Shown: positions 1 to 5,000, numbered from the stretch's first letter. The stretch: DNA of 5,000 bases from Minisyncoccota bacterium (GCA_028697615.1 JAQVET010000053.1:1-5000); one strand, 5' to 3'. Numbers and translations: made by a program. The notes: generated by a model not told the origin, from the sequence alone.

Positions 1-1
1 A

Positions 2-421
2 TTATTTGCACAGGATCGAAAATGGCATCTTGATAATATTATAATTCCCTCTCTTAAACAAGGAATATTTGTAATTTCTGATCGTTATCTTTTTTCTTCT
101 TTAGCTTATGGTTCTCTGTCAATAAATTTAAATTTACTTTTAGAGATAAATCAAGATTTTATTTTACCAGATTTAACAATTTTTTTAGATGTTAGACCTG
201 AGATTTGTATACAAAGAATTCAAGATAGAGGTGGAGATAAAACATTATTTGAAAAATTAAATAAGCTTGAAGATGTTTATAAAAATTATAAAAAGATTTT
301 ACCTACCTTTCCTAATGTTGTATTTATAAATGGCGAGAGAACTATCGGTGATGTTTTTGAGGATATTAAAAAAGTTGTTTTAGAAAAATTTCCCGAAATT
401 CGTGAAAGATATAATTCATAA
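2..421 (+). CDS. tmk: Thymidylate kinase (dTMP kinase), C-terminal part; 5' end outside window
   Basis: Reading from base 2 gives 139 codons and a TAA stop, with no start inside the window, so this is the 3' portion of a gene entering from the left. The enzyme phosphorylates dTMP to dTDP with ATP in the cytoplasm, supplying dTTP for DNA synthesis. Visible evidence: the opening LFAQDRKWHLDN, then VISDRYLFSSLAYG, which carries the family DRY signature and the SS-AY substrate-site segment. Next comes the strand DLTIFLDVRPEICIQRI and a LID-like region with RGGDKTLFEKL. The RGG-x-LFE style of LID resembles archaeal and CPR thymidylate kinases more than the E. coli type, which is an impression from memory. 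The P-loop lies upstream of the window. The gene ends 91 bp before gyrB in the same direction. Deoxynucleoside kinases share this fold, but the DRY-SSLAY pattern favours Tmk. Confidence 0.9.
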   Translation, partial: LFAQDRKWHLDNIIIPSLKQGIFVISDRYLFSSLAYGSLSINLNLLLEINQDFILPDLTIFLDVRPEICIQRIQDRGGDKTLFEKLNKLEDVYKNYKKILPTFPNVVFINGERTIGDVFEDIKKVVLEKFPEIRERYNS

Positions 422-475
422 TATATCTGCCATTTAATAATTACCTCTTAATCAAAAGGGATATTTTAAAATTAA

Positions 476-504
476 TTGTAATCTTTTAAAATCAGAAATA
501 TTAA
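476..504 (+). promoter_or_regulatory. Weak candidate sigma70-type promoter for gyrB, possibly leaderless
   Basis: TTGTAA at 476-481 and TATTAA at 499-504 are separated by exactly 17 bp, each matching 4 of 6 consensus bases. A start 7-9 bases after the -10 would fall at 511-513, on the gyrB ATG, which would give a leaderless message and would agree with the missing Shine-Dalgarno sequence. An alternative -10 is TAAAAT at 487-492. In DNA this AT-rich, such matches arise often by chance. The remainder of the 422-512 gap shows no hairpin or repeat. Confidence 0.22.
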
Positions 505-512
505 AAAGTTTT

Positions 513-2420
513 ATGGCAAATAATAAAAACAATTATACAGCCAAGGACATTTTTGTTTTAGAGGGTCTTGAGCCGGTAAGGAAGAGACCTGCAATGTATA
601 TTGGTTCGACTGGTTTAAGGGGGCTTCACCATTTAATTTGGGAGGCTGTAGACAATAGTATTGATGAGGCAATGGCAGGATATGCTACAGAAATTAATAT
701 AATCTTAGAGAAAAATAATAGAGTGACTGTTCAAGATAATGGGAGAGGAATACCAATAGACAAACACCCGCAAACAAAAAAATCTGCACTTGAAACTGTT
801 ATGACGACCCTGCATGCTGGAGCAAAGTTTGATAAAAAGGTTTATAAGGTTTCTGGCGGACTTCATGGCGTAGGAATATCCGTTGTTTGTGCTCTTTCAA
901 AGTGGATGAAGGTGATTATTTGTCGAGATGGATTTGAATATAGTCAAGAGTACTCAAAAGGGAAAGTCGCAACACCGCTTCGCAAGGTAGGACCTTGTCG
1001 TCAAACTGGAACCACTATAATATTTGAGCCCGATCCAGAAATTTTTCCTAAAATCAATTTTTCTAACCAAACCATTCTTACACATTTAAGAGAACAGGCA
1101 TATTTAACACCAAAAGTTAAAATTCATTTTGAAGATAGGAGAAAAGATTTGCCTTTTATTTATAATTTTTATTTTGAAGATGGTATTAAAACATTTCTAC
1201 TTTCTCTCTGTGAAAATGAAAAAGTTATTCAAGAGACACCTTTTTATTTTTCAAAAGAAGAAGAAAACATATTTATTGAAATAGCTTTTACCTATACTGA
1301 TAATACAGAAAATGAGGAACTTTCTTTTGTTAATAATATTAGAACTATTGAAGGAGGTACGCATTTGACTGCTTTTCATTCAGCTCTTACACGTACTCTT
1401 TTAAACTACGCGAAGAAAAATGGAATAATAAAAAAGGGTGAAGAATTTAGCGGAGAAGATACAAAAGAGGGTTTAATAGCAATTGTGTCTATTCGTATAG
1501 CAGATCCGCAATTTGAGGGTCAAACAAAAACACGTCTTGGTAATACAGAAGTAAGAGGTGTTGTTGAGCGGGTTTTTGCCGATAGTTTGAGCGATTTTTT
1601 GGAAAAAAATCCACGAGATGCAAGGGCTATGATTGAAAAATGTATGTTGGCGTCTCGCGCCAGAAATGCTGCAAAAAAGGCAAAAGAATCTGTCTTAAGA
1701 AAGGGACTTTTAGAAGGACTTGCTCTGCCTGGAAAATTAGCAGATTGTCAAGCGAAAGATCCGAGTGAGTCAGAGCTATTTATAGTAGAGGGTGAATCAG
1801 CTGGAGGAAGTTCTAAATCAGCACGTGATAGGAGATTTCAAGCAATTCTTCCTCTAAGGGGTAAAATTTTAAATATTGAGAGGGCGCACTTAGATAAAAT
1901 TTTAGCGTCAAAAGAAATAAAATCTTTAGTTATTGCTTTGGGTACTGCTATTGCTGATGATTTTAATATTGAAAAATTAAGATACCATAAAATAATTATA
2001 ATGTGTGATGCGGATAGCGATGGCAATCATATCAAAACACTTCTTTTAACATTATTTTATCGCTATTTTAGAGAGATTATAGAAAAAGGATATTTATATG
2101 TTGCTAATCCCCCACTTTATCGTATTGAATCTCGAAAAAAGATTTTATATGCTTATAGTGAAGAGGAAAGAGAAAATATTTTAAAATCTTTAAGAGACGC
2201 ACCTGTTTCAATTCAACGTTATAAAGGGCTTGGCGAAATGAATCCGGATCAGTTATGGGAAACCACAATGGATCCCCAAAGTAGAATACTTAAAAAAATA
2301 ACTATTAAAGATGCAGAAGAAGCCGATAAACTTTTTGATATTTTAATGGGAAAGGAAGTATTACCTCGCAGACAATTTATACAAACATATGCAAAAGAGG
2401 TTAAAAACCTCGATATTTAA
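513..2420 (+). CDS. gyrB: DNA gyrase subunit B (ATPase subunit of type IIA topoisomerase)
   Basis: GyrB pairs with GyrA as an A2B2 complex that introduces negative supercoils using ATP. The 635 residues match the short GyrB form, which lacks the roughly 165-residue insertion of E. coli GyrB (804 aa). Domains in order: GHKL ATPase (about 1-220) with catalytic Glu44 and Asn48 in EAVDNSIDEA, DNGRGIP at 75-81 and GGLHGVG at 115-121; transducer (about 221-395) with SFVNNIRTIEGGTH and the ATP-contacting QTK loop at 337-339; TOPRIM (about 420-535) with EGESAGG at 426-432, PLRGK at 447-451 and the metal-binding DADSDG at 499-504; C-terminal tail with RYKGLGEM at 569-576 and the closing RRQF...NLDI. 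GyrB is favoured over ParE by the overall motif wording and NLDI end, though the two are close. ATG 513 is the only reasonable start. Oddities: Glu428 replaces the usual Asp of EGDSAGG, there is no Shine-Dalgarno sequence, and the last 89 bp are duplicated downstream. Confidence 0.96.
   Translation: MANNKNNYTAKDIFVLEGLEPVRKRPAMYIGSTGLRGLHHLIWEAVDNSIDEAMAGYATEINIILEKNNRVTVQDNGRGIPIDKHPQTKKSALETVMTTLHAGAKFDKKVYKVSGGLHGVGISVVCALSKWMKVIICRDGFEYSQEYSKGKVATPLRKVGPCRQTGTTIIFEPDPEIFPKINFSNQTILTHLREQAYLTPKVKIHFEDRRKDLPFIYNFYFEDGIKTFLLSLCENEKVIQETPFYFSKEEENIFIEIAFTYTDNTENEELSFVNNIRTIEGGTHLTAFHSALTRTLLNYAKKNGIIKKGEEFSGEDTKEGLIAIVSIRIADPQFEGQTKTRLGNTEVRGVVERVFADSLSDFLEKNPRDARAMIEKCMLASRARNAAKKAKESVLRKGLLEGLALPGKLADCQAKDPSESELFIVEGESAGGSSKSARDRRFQAILPLRGKILNIERAHLDKILASKEIKSLVIALGTAIADDFNIEKLRYHKIIIMCDADSDGNHIKTLLLTLFYRYFREIIEKGYLYVANPPLYRIESRKKILYAYSEEERENILKSLRDAPVSIQRYKGLGEMNPDQLWETTMDPQSRILKKITIKDAEEADKLFDILMGKEVLPRRQFIQTYAKEVKNLDI
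2332..2420 (+). repeat. 89-bp exact direct repeat, copy 1 (3' end of gyrB)
   Basis: These bases encode gyrB Phe608 (from its neighbouring codon boundary) to the TAA stop. They recur without a mismatch at 2569-2657, offset by 237 bp. Identity stops sharply on both sides: C2331 against T2568, and T2421 against A2658. The copy includes a small inverted repeat, GAGGTT-AAA-AACCTC at 2397-2411. Confidence 0.97.
2397..2411 (+). other. Short inverted repeat at gyrB end (6-bp stem, 3-nt loop)
   Basis: GAGGTT and AACCTC flank the loop AAA just before the gyrB stop codon, and the same hairpin recurs at 2634-2648 in the duplicated copy. It lies in coding sequence (Glu-Val-Lys-Asn-Leu) and no T run follows, so it is not a convincing terminator. 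It may be incidental. Confidence 0.35.
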
Positions 2421-2431
2421 TATTAAATATC
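2412..2431. other. 20-bp perfect palindrome over the gyrB stop codon and element junction
   Basis: GATATTTAAT is followed immediately by its exact reverse complement ATTAAATATC. The left half is the end of gyrB (Asp-Ile-stop plus one base). The right half belongs to the inserted segment. The centre, between 2421 and 2422, lies one base past the point where the 89-bp repeat ends (2420). It may be a fold-back scar, a protein-binding dyad or a weak transcript hairpin. Its all-AT composition lowers its significance. Confidence 0.6.
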
Positions 2432-2448
2432 AAAAATAAGAAAGGGGT

Positions 2449-2470
2449 CGGGAAAACATTGGTTTTCCCG
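2449..2470 (+). other. Strong hairpin, 9-bp perfect stem with ATTG loop
   Basis: CGGGAAAAC (2449-2457) pairs perfectly with GTTTTCCCG (2462-2470) around the four-base loop ATTG. The bases after it are TGGTGGAAAT, without a T run, so it is not a standard rho-independent terminator on the + strand. On the - strand a mixed T/C-rich stretch follows several bases after the stem, which would be a poor terminator at best. A subterminal hairpin is also typical of REP and IS200/IS605-derived elements, but no transposase or partner end is visible. Confidence 0.7.
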
Positions 2471-2502
2471 TGGTGGAAATATTAAAACCGCAAGGTGTTA
2501 AA

Positions 2503-2553
2503 GAGCGAAACGAAGCGAGCGAAGCGAGCGCTCGAACGAGCGAAGTGAGTGAG
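2503..2553 (+). repeat. G+C-rich GCGA-type short repeat cluster with palindromes
   Basis: The 51 bases are about 61% G+C and contain only three T, against roughly 30% G+C nearby. They are built from variants of GCGA/ACGA/GTGA, including two tandem copies of AAGCGAGCG (2513-2530), the palindrome CGAGCGCTCG (2525-2534), and the inverted pair CGCTCG-AA-CGAGCG (2529-2542). CGCTCG at 2529-2534 could also pair with CGAGCG at 2516-2521, giving alternative folds. I recall similar AGCGAGCGAAGCGAGC strings as scattered intergenic repeats in other genomes, so this may be a dispersed family, but that is from memory. Confidence 0.75.
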
Positions 2554-2568
2554 AAAAAGTGAAGCGAT

Positions 2569-2657
2569 TTTTTGATATTTTAATGGGAAAGGAAGTATTA
2601 CCTCGCAGACAATTTATACAAACATATGCAAAAGAGGTTAAAAACCTCGATATTTAA
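2569..2657 (+). pseudogene. Duplicated 3' fragment of gyrB (direct repeat copy 2)
   Basis: This is an exact copy of 2332-2420, carrying the last 28 GyrB codons and the stop, without the rest of the gene. The offset of 237 bp is 79 codons, so it lies in the gyrB frame, but stops in between separate it from the real gene. A GTG at 2559 could open a 32-codon frame (VKRF then the GyrB tail) ending at 2657, two bases before the Mur ligase ATG. I see no evidence that such a peptide has a function. The full identity means either a recent event or an assembly fault. Confidence 0.92.
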
Positions 2658-2659
2658 AT

Positions 2660-3979
2660 ATGGTTCAAAAAATTAAAATTTCTTCTATTAAAAAAGTAAA
2701 AGACTTTTTTATTGGAATTTATCATTGGTTTTGGGCGTTTTTTTCTTCTTTAATTTATAGATCATCTTCTAAAGATTTAATTTTAATAGGTGTTACAGGA
2801 ACATCTGGTAAATCAACGACAGTTGAACTTATATATCAGATTTTAAAAGAAGCAGGATACAGGACTGCTTTTTTTTCCTCAATTTGGGAAGTTGTAAACG
2901 AAGAAAGAAAAAAAAATCTTTACCAAATGACAATGCCGGGAAGAGGAATCCTGCAAAAATTTCTTAAAAAGGCAAAAAAGGCAGGTTGTCAATACGCAAT
3001 TATTGAGGTAACATCGGAGGGGATTTTACAACATCGTCATCGTTTTTTAAATTTTAATGTGGCTGTTTTTTTAAATCTTCATAAAGAACACATCGAACGT
3101 CATGGTTCTTTTGAAAACTATAAAAAGGCTAAGGGCAAGTTGTTTAAAAGCACAAAAGAGATTCATATTTTAAATTATGATGATGAAAATATTAATTATT
3201 TTCTTCAATTTCCAGCAAATAAAAAATATCTTTTTGGTGTTGAAAAAAAATATACTCAAGAAAAAAATCAGCAAGATAATATAGAATTTGTAAGAGCAGA
3301 AAAAATAGAAATAAAAGAAAATGGTTCTTCTTTTTTGGTTGGGAATACTTTGTTTAATATTCATCTACCAGGAAGCTTTAATATCTATAATTCTCTTGCG
3401 GCTATTTGTGTGGGGCTTTCTCAAAATATTAGTTTTGAAGTATGTAAGTTAGCGCTTGAAAAAACAAAAAAAATTCCTGGCAGAATGGAGGTTGTAATTG
3501 AAAAACCATTTAAAGTTATCGTTGATTTAGCACATACCCCACATGCTCTGGAAGAAGTTTATAAATTAATATCTCAAGATAAAACAAGTAGCGGGAGAAT
3601 AATCGGCGTTTTTGGGTCAGCAGGAGGAGGGAGAGATAAGTGGAAAAGGCCTGAAATGGCAAAGGTAGTTGCAAAATATGTTGATTTTGCTATTATTTGC
3701 AATGAAGACCCTTATGATGAAAATCCTGATGAAATTTTAAATAATATTGAAGACGGATTTAAAGAAGTAGGGTTTAAAAATTATAAAAAAATAAAAGATA
3801 GAAAAAAAGCGATTCGAGAAAGTTTAAAAATAGCACAGGATGGGGATATTGTAGTTATTACAGGAAAGGGTTCTGAACCGTGGCTTTCAGTTAACTCCAA
3901 AAAAACTATTTATTGGGATGAACCAGGAATAATTAAAAAAATTTATGCAGAGCTTAAGTCAACAAAGGGAAAAATTTAG
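2660..3979 (+). CDS. MurE-like Mur ligase (UDP-N-acetylmuramoyl-peptide ligase family), short form with hydrophobic N-terminus
   Basis: Mur ligases use ATP to add amino acids to peptidoglycan precursors through an acyl phosphate. The 439 residues show the central ATPase domain from about 38, with P-loop GVTGTSGKSTT at 44-54, EVTSEG at 116-121 and NLHKEHIERHGSFENYKKAK at 139-158, where Lys158 matches the carbamylated lysine. LPGSFNIYNSLAA lies at 236-248. The C-terminal domain has IPGRMEVV (272-279), DLAHTPHAL (289-297), FGSAGGGRDKWKRP (318-331) and GKGSEPW (402-408). This motif set is nearest MurE. The usual N-terminal uridine-binding domain of about 100 residues is absent; instead a Trp/Phe-rich stretch at about 16-33 may associate with the membrane. 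The DNPR diaminopimelate motif reads EDPY at 349-352, so the added amino acid cannot be named. ATG 2660 follows the duplicated gyrB stop by two bases, without a Shine-Dalgarno sequence. MurT-like or another Mur ligase role remains possible. Confidence 0.85.
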   Translation: MVQKIKISSIKKVKDFFIGIYHWFWAFFSSLIYRSSSKDLILIGVTGTSGKSTTVELIYQILKEAGYRTAFFSSIWEVVNEERKKNLYQMTMPGRGILQKFLKKAKKAGCQYAIIEVTSEGILQHRHRFLNFNVAVFLNLHKEHIERHGSFENYKKAKGKLFKSTKEIHILNYDDENINYFLQFPANKKYLFGVEKKYTQEKNQQDNIEFVRAEKIEIKENGSSFLVGNTLFNIHLPGSFNIYNSLAAICVGLSQNISFEVCKLALEKTKKIPGRMEVVIEKPFKVIVDLAHTPHALEEVYKLISQDKTSSGRIIGVFGSAGGGRDKWKRPEMAKVVAKYVDFAIICNEDPYDENPDEILNNIEDGFKEVGFKNYKKIKDRKKAIRESLKIAQDGDIVVITGKGSEPWLSVNSKKTIYWDEPGIIKKIYAELKSTKGKI

Positions 3980-4556
3980 TAATTTTCGAGAATCCGTGGG
4001 GAGATTTTTTTCAAAATTTCCAATTTCAGCTAACGGATATACTATTTTGTCTTTATTGTTTGTTTTTATATCCTTCTTTTTTTTAATAAATAATTTACTT
4101 TTATATACATTTATCTTTTTTTTAATAGCTGGATTTTTAGATACAATAGATGGATGCGTCGCAAGGTTTAAGAAAGAAGAGTCAAAAAAAGGGGCCTACC
4201 TTGATACTATTATAGATAGATATGTAGAAGGTATTTTTCTTTTAGGGCTTTTATTTTTACCTTTTCCTAAAATTTTACTCCCCTCCTATGTTTGGATTTT
4301 CCTTTTATTTTTTGGGAGTTTAATGACAACATACGCAAAATCAGCAGCAAAAGAGAAAGAAGTCACAGAGAATGGACAGGAATTAAAAATTGGGTTTATT
4401 CAAAGGCCAGAAAGAATCATCCTGCTTTGTATCGGGCTTTTAATTGGATATTTCTTTAGTCTTAAATATTTTCTTTGGATTATAATTTTTTTGGCTATTT
4501 TAACTAATCTCTCGGCTATTCAAAGAATAATTTATACATTTAAAAATGCAAGATAA
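3945..4556 (+). CDS. CDP-alcohol phosphatidyltransferase family membrane protein
   Basis: This family moves a phosphatidyl-type group from a CDP-activated lipid to an alcohol such as inositol phosphate, glycerol phosphate or serine, at the membrane. The full signature is present: Asp66, Asp69-Gly70, Ala73-Arg74, Gly83, Asp87 and Asp91, with the family spacing D-x2-DG-x2-AR-x8-G-x3-D-x3-D. The four Asp residues bind the catalytic metals. About six hydrophobic segments are seen, near 32-49, 52-66, 93-106, 111-130, 157-172 and 174-190. GFIQRPERIILL at 150-161 resembles the archaetidyl-/phosphatidylinositol phosphate synthase branch, but the alcohol substrate cannot be fixed from sequence. At 203 residues the length is normal. 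The start at 3945 overlaps the Mur ligase by 35 bp. GTG 3996 (codon 18) is an alternative that removes the overlap and keeps the catalytic core. Neither start has a good ribosome binding site. Overlap suggests translational coupling. Confidence 0.9.
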   Translation: MQSLSQQREKFSNFRESVGRFFSKFPISANGYTILSLLFVFISFFFLINNLLLYTFIFFLIAGFLDTIDGCVARFKKEESKKGAYLDTIIDRYVEGIFLLGLLFLPFPKILLPSYVWIFLLFFGSLMTTYAKSAAKEKEVTENGQELKIGFIQRPERIILLCIGLLIGYFFSLKYFLWIIIFLAILTNLSAIQRIIYTFKNAR

Positions 4557-4959
4557 AAAATTTGAAATTCTGCATCATACAAGCGATCTAAAAATTAGGG
4601 TTTTTGGTAAAACTAAAAAAGATCTTTTTTTAAATGCAATGAAAGGAATGCAAATTGCTCTTCGAGCAGAAGTTTTAAATTTAAAATCAGAAGTTCGAGA
4701 AGTAAAAATAAAATCGAATGATTTGAATTTACTTTTGGTAGATTTTTTATCAGAAATTAATTATTTAAATGAAATAAATAAAGAGGTTTACCAAAATATA
4801 AAATTTACTAAATTTTCAGATACAAATCTTGAAGCAGAAATTTTTGGCAAAAAAGTTAAAAGATTTGGTTTAATAATAAAAGGAGTAACCTACTATGATT
4901 TAAATGTCCATCAAAGGGAAGATAAAATCTGGGAAGCGACAATATTGTTTGATATTTAA
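4546..4959 (+). CDS. Archease family protein (RtcB RNA ligase activator)
   Basis: Archease is a small cytoplasmic protein that helps the RtcB RNA ligase form its guanylated state and turn over, in tRNA splicing or RNA repair. The 137 residues span the family from end to end: FEILHHTSDLKIRVFGKTKKDLFLNA near the N-terminus with the conserved Asp14, a middle LLLVDFLSEINYL, IIKGVTYYDLNV near 110-121, and the closing ATILFDI with the conserved acidic Asp136. Family members usually read VTYH-x-L and have an Arg-His pair before it. Here these are VTYYDL and KRFG, so two expected His residues appear absent. The ATG overlaps the end of the preceding gene by 11 bp in another frame, implying co-translation. 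Upstream bases are A/T-rich with no Shine-Dalgarno sequence. No rtcB lies in this window. Family assignment is firm; activity with RtcB is inferred. Confidence 0.88.
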   Translation: MQDKKFEILHHTSDLKIRVFGKTKKDLFLNAMKGMQIALRAEVLNLKSEVREVKIKSNDLNLLLVDFLSEINYLNEINKEVYQNIKFTKFSDTNLEAEIFGKKVKRFGLIIKGVTYYDLNVHQREDKIWEATILFDI

Positions 4960-4965
4960 TATAAT
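4936..4965 (+). promoter_or_regulatory. Candidate sigma70-type promoter reading out of the window
   Basis: A perfect TATAAT sits at 4960-4965, directly after the archease stop codon. GCGACA at 4936-4941 (4 of 6 matches to TTGACA, keeping GACA) lies 18 bp upstream. A transcript would start near 4972 and serve whatever follows the window. In DNA this AT-rich, a perfect -10 alone can be chance. Positions 4966-5000 show no terminator, tRNA arm or supported coding start; the ATG at 4990 is too close to the edge to judge. Confidence 0.35.
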
Positions 4966-5000
4966 ATACCAAATACTAGAAGTAGATTAATGCTATGCTA

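Larger units (their letters stand above)
2421..2568 (+). other. 148-bp non-coding segment between two copies of the gyrB 3' end; possible small mobile or structured element
   Basis: This segment separates the two 89-bp copies and differs from everything around it. In order it holds the right half of a palindrome (2422-2431), a strong hairpin (2449-2470), a small stem capped by a GCAA tetraloop (about 2485-2499, ACC-GCAA-GGT with outer A-T pairs and one bulged G), and a G+C-rich repeat cluster (2503-2553). It ends with GAAGCGAT at 2561-2568. A similar GAAGCCGAT lies at 2319-2327, just upstream of repeat copy 1. The gyrB frame meets stops quickly, and no open frame longer than the gyrB-derived tail is seen. 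I do not recognise the segment as a named family. It could be a dispersed palindromic repeat, a transposase-less element, or an RNA with several stems. Confidence 0.6.

Noticed and set aside
1838..2026. 62-codon open frame on the - strand
   Set aside because: It lies wholly inside the conserved TOPRIM region of gyrB, has no known motifs, and is a shadow of the real gene.
513..2420. ParE (topoisomerase IV) instead of GyrB
   Set aside because: Motif wording, the RYKGLGEMNPDQLWETTMDP segment and NLDI end fit GyrB better, though a gyrA or parC neighbour is not visible to settle it.
2449..2470. Rho-independent terminator after gyrB
   Set aside because: The stem is strong, but no T run follows on the + strand and only a distant, mixed T/C stretch on the - strand.
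2503..2553. CRISPR array
   Set aside because: The repeated units are about 9 bp and contiguous, with no spacers of regular length and no cas gene nearby.
2421..2657. Insertion sequence with transposase
   Set aside because: There is no transposase frame or terminal inverted repeat pair, and the 89-bp duplication is too long for a target-site duplication.
3170..3364. 64-codon open frame on the - strand
   Set aside because: It lies inside the Mur ligase; its Phe/Ile/Lys-rich composition is what A-rich coding DNA gives on the opposite strand.
1..5000. UGA-recoded genetic code (Gracilibacteria/Absconditabacteria)
   Set aside because: No in-frame TGA occurs in any of the genes, Trp is TGG, and stops are TAA or TAG.
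4966..5000. Start of a new gene at ATG 4990 or a tRNA
   Set aside because: Only about three codons are visible before the edge, with no ribosome binding site or tRNA arm.

Overview
The window is AT-rich (by eye about 30% G+C) and densely packed, with every gene on the + strand. It looks like part of a chromosome from a reduced-genome bacterium, most likely a Patescibacteria/CPR lineage such as Parcubacteria. The reasons are a short 635-residue GyrB, a short MurE-like ligase whose N-terminal domain is replaced by a hydrophobic segment, a small CDP-alcohol phosphatidyltransferase, an archease, overlapping genes, and no clear Shine-Dalgarno sequence before any start. TGA is never used in frame, so there is no sign of the UGA=Gly recoding of Gracilibacteria/Absconditabacteria. 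The lineage call is inference from protein style, not from a marker comparison.

Layout: 2-421 is the 3' part of a thymidylate kinase gene cut by the window edge. A 91-bp gap with only a weak promoter candidate follows. Positions 513-2420 hold a complete gyrB. Positions 2421-2659 are the one long non-coding stretch and the most unusual part. It has a 148-bp segment with hairpins and a G+C-rich AAGCGAGCG-type repeat cluster, then an exact second copy of the last 89 bp of gyrB (2569-2657). Two bases later the next gene begins. Positions 2660-3979 encode a MurE-like Mur ligase, 3945-4556 an integral-membrane CDP-alcohol phosphatidyltransferase (35-bp overlap), and 4546-4959 an archease (11-bp overlap). 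The last 41 bases hold a promoter-like -10 box and no supported gene.

How the genes fit: thymidylate kinase and gyrase B serve DNA precursor supply and DNA topology. The three downstream genes overlap and are probably co-transcribed and translationally coupled. They combine peptidoglycan-precursor ligation, phospholipid headgroup transfer and activation of the RtcB RNA ligase, so they look like a packed housekeeping cluster rather than one pathway.

The main item for a second look is the structure between gyrB and the Mur ligase. An exact 89-bp direct repeat of the gyrB 3' end flanks a compositionally foreign 148-bp segment, and a 20-bp perfect palindrome sits on the left junction. It could be a small gene-end-restoring insertion, a replication template-switch product, or an assembly artefact. 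No complete undescribed multi-gene system is visible.
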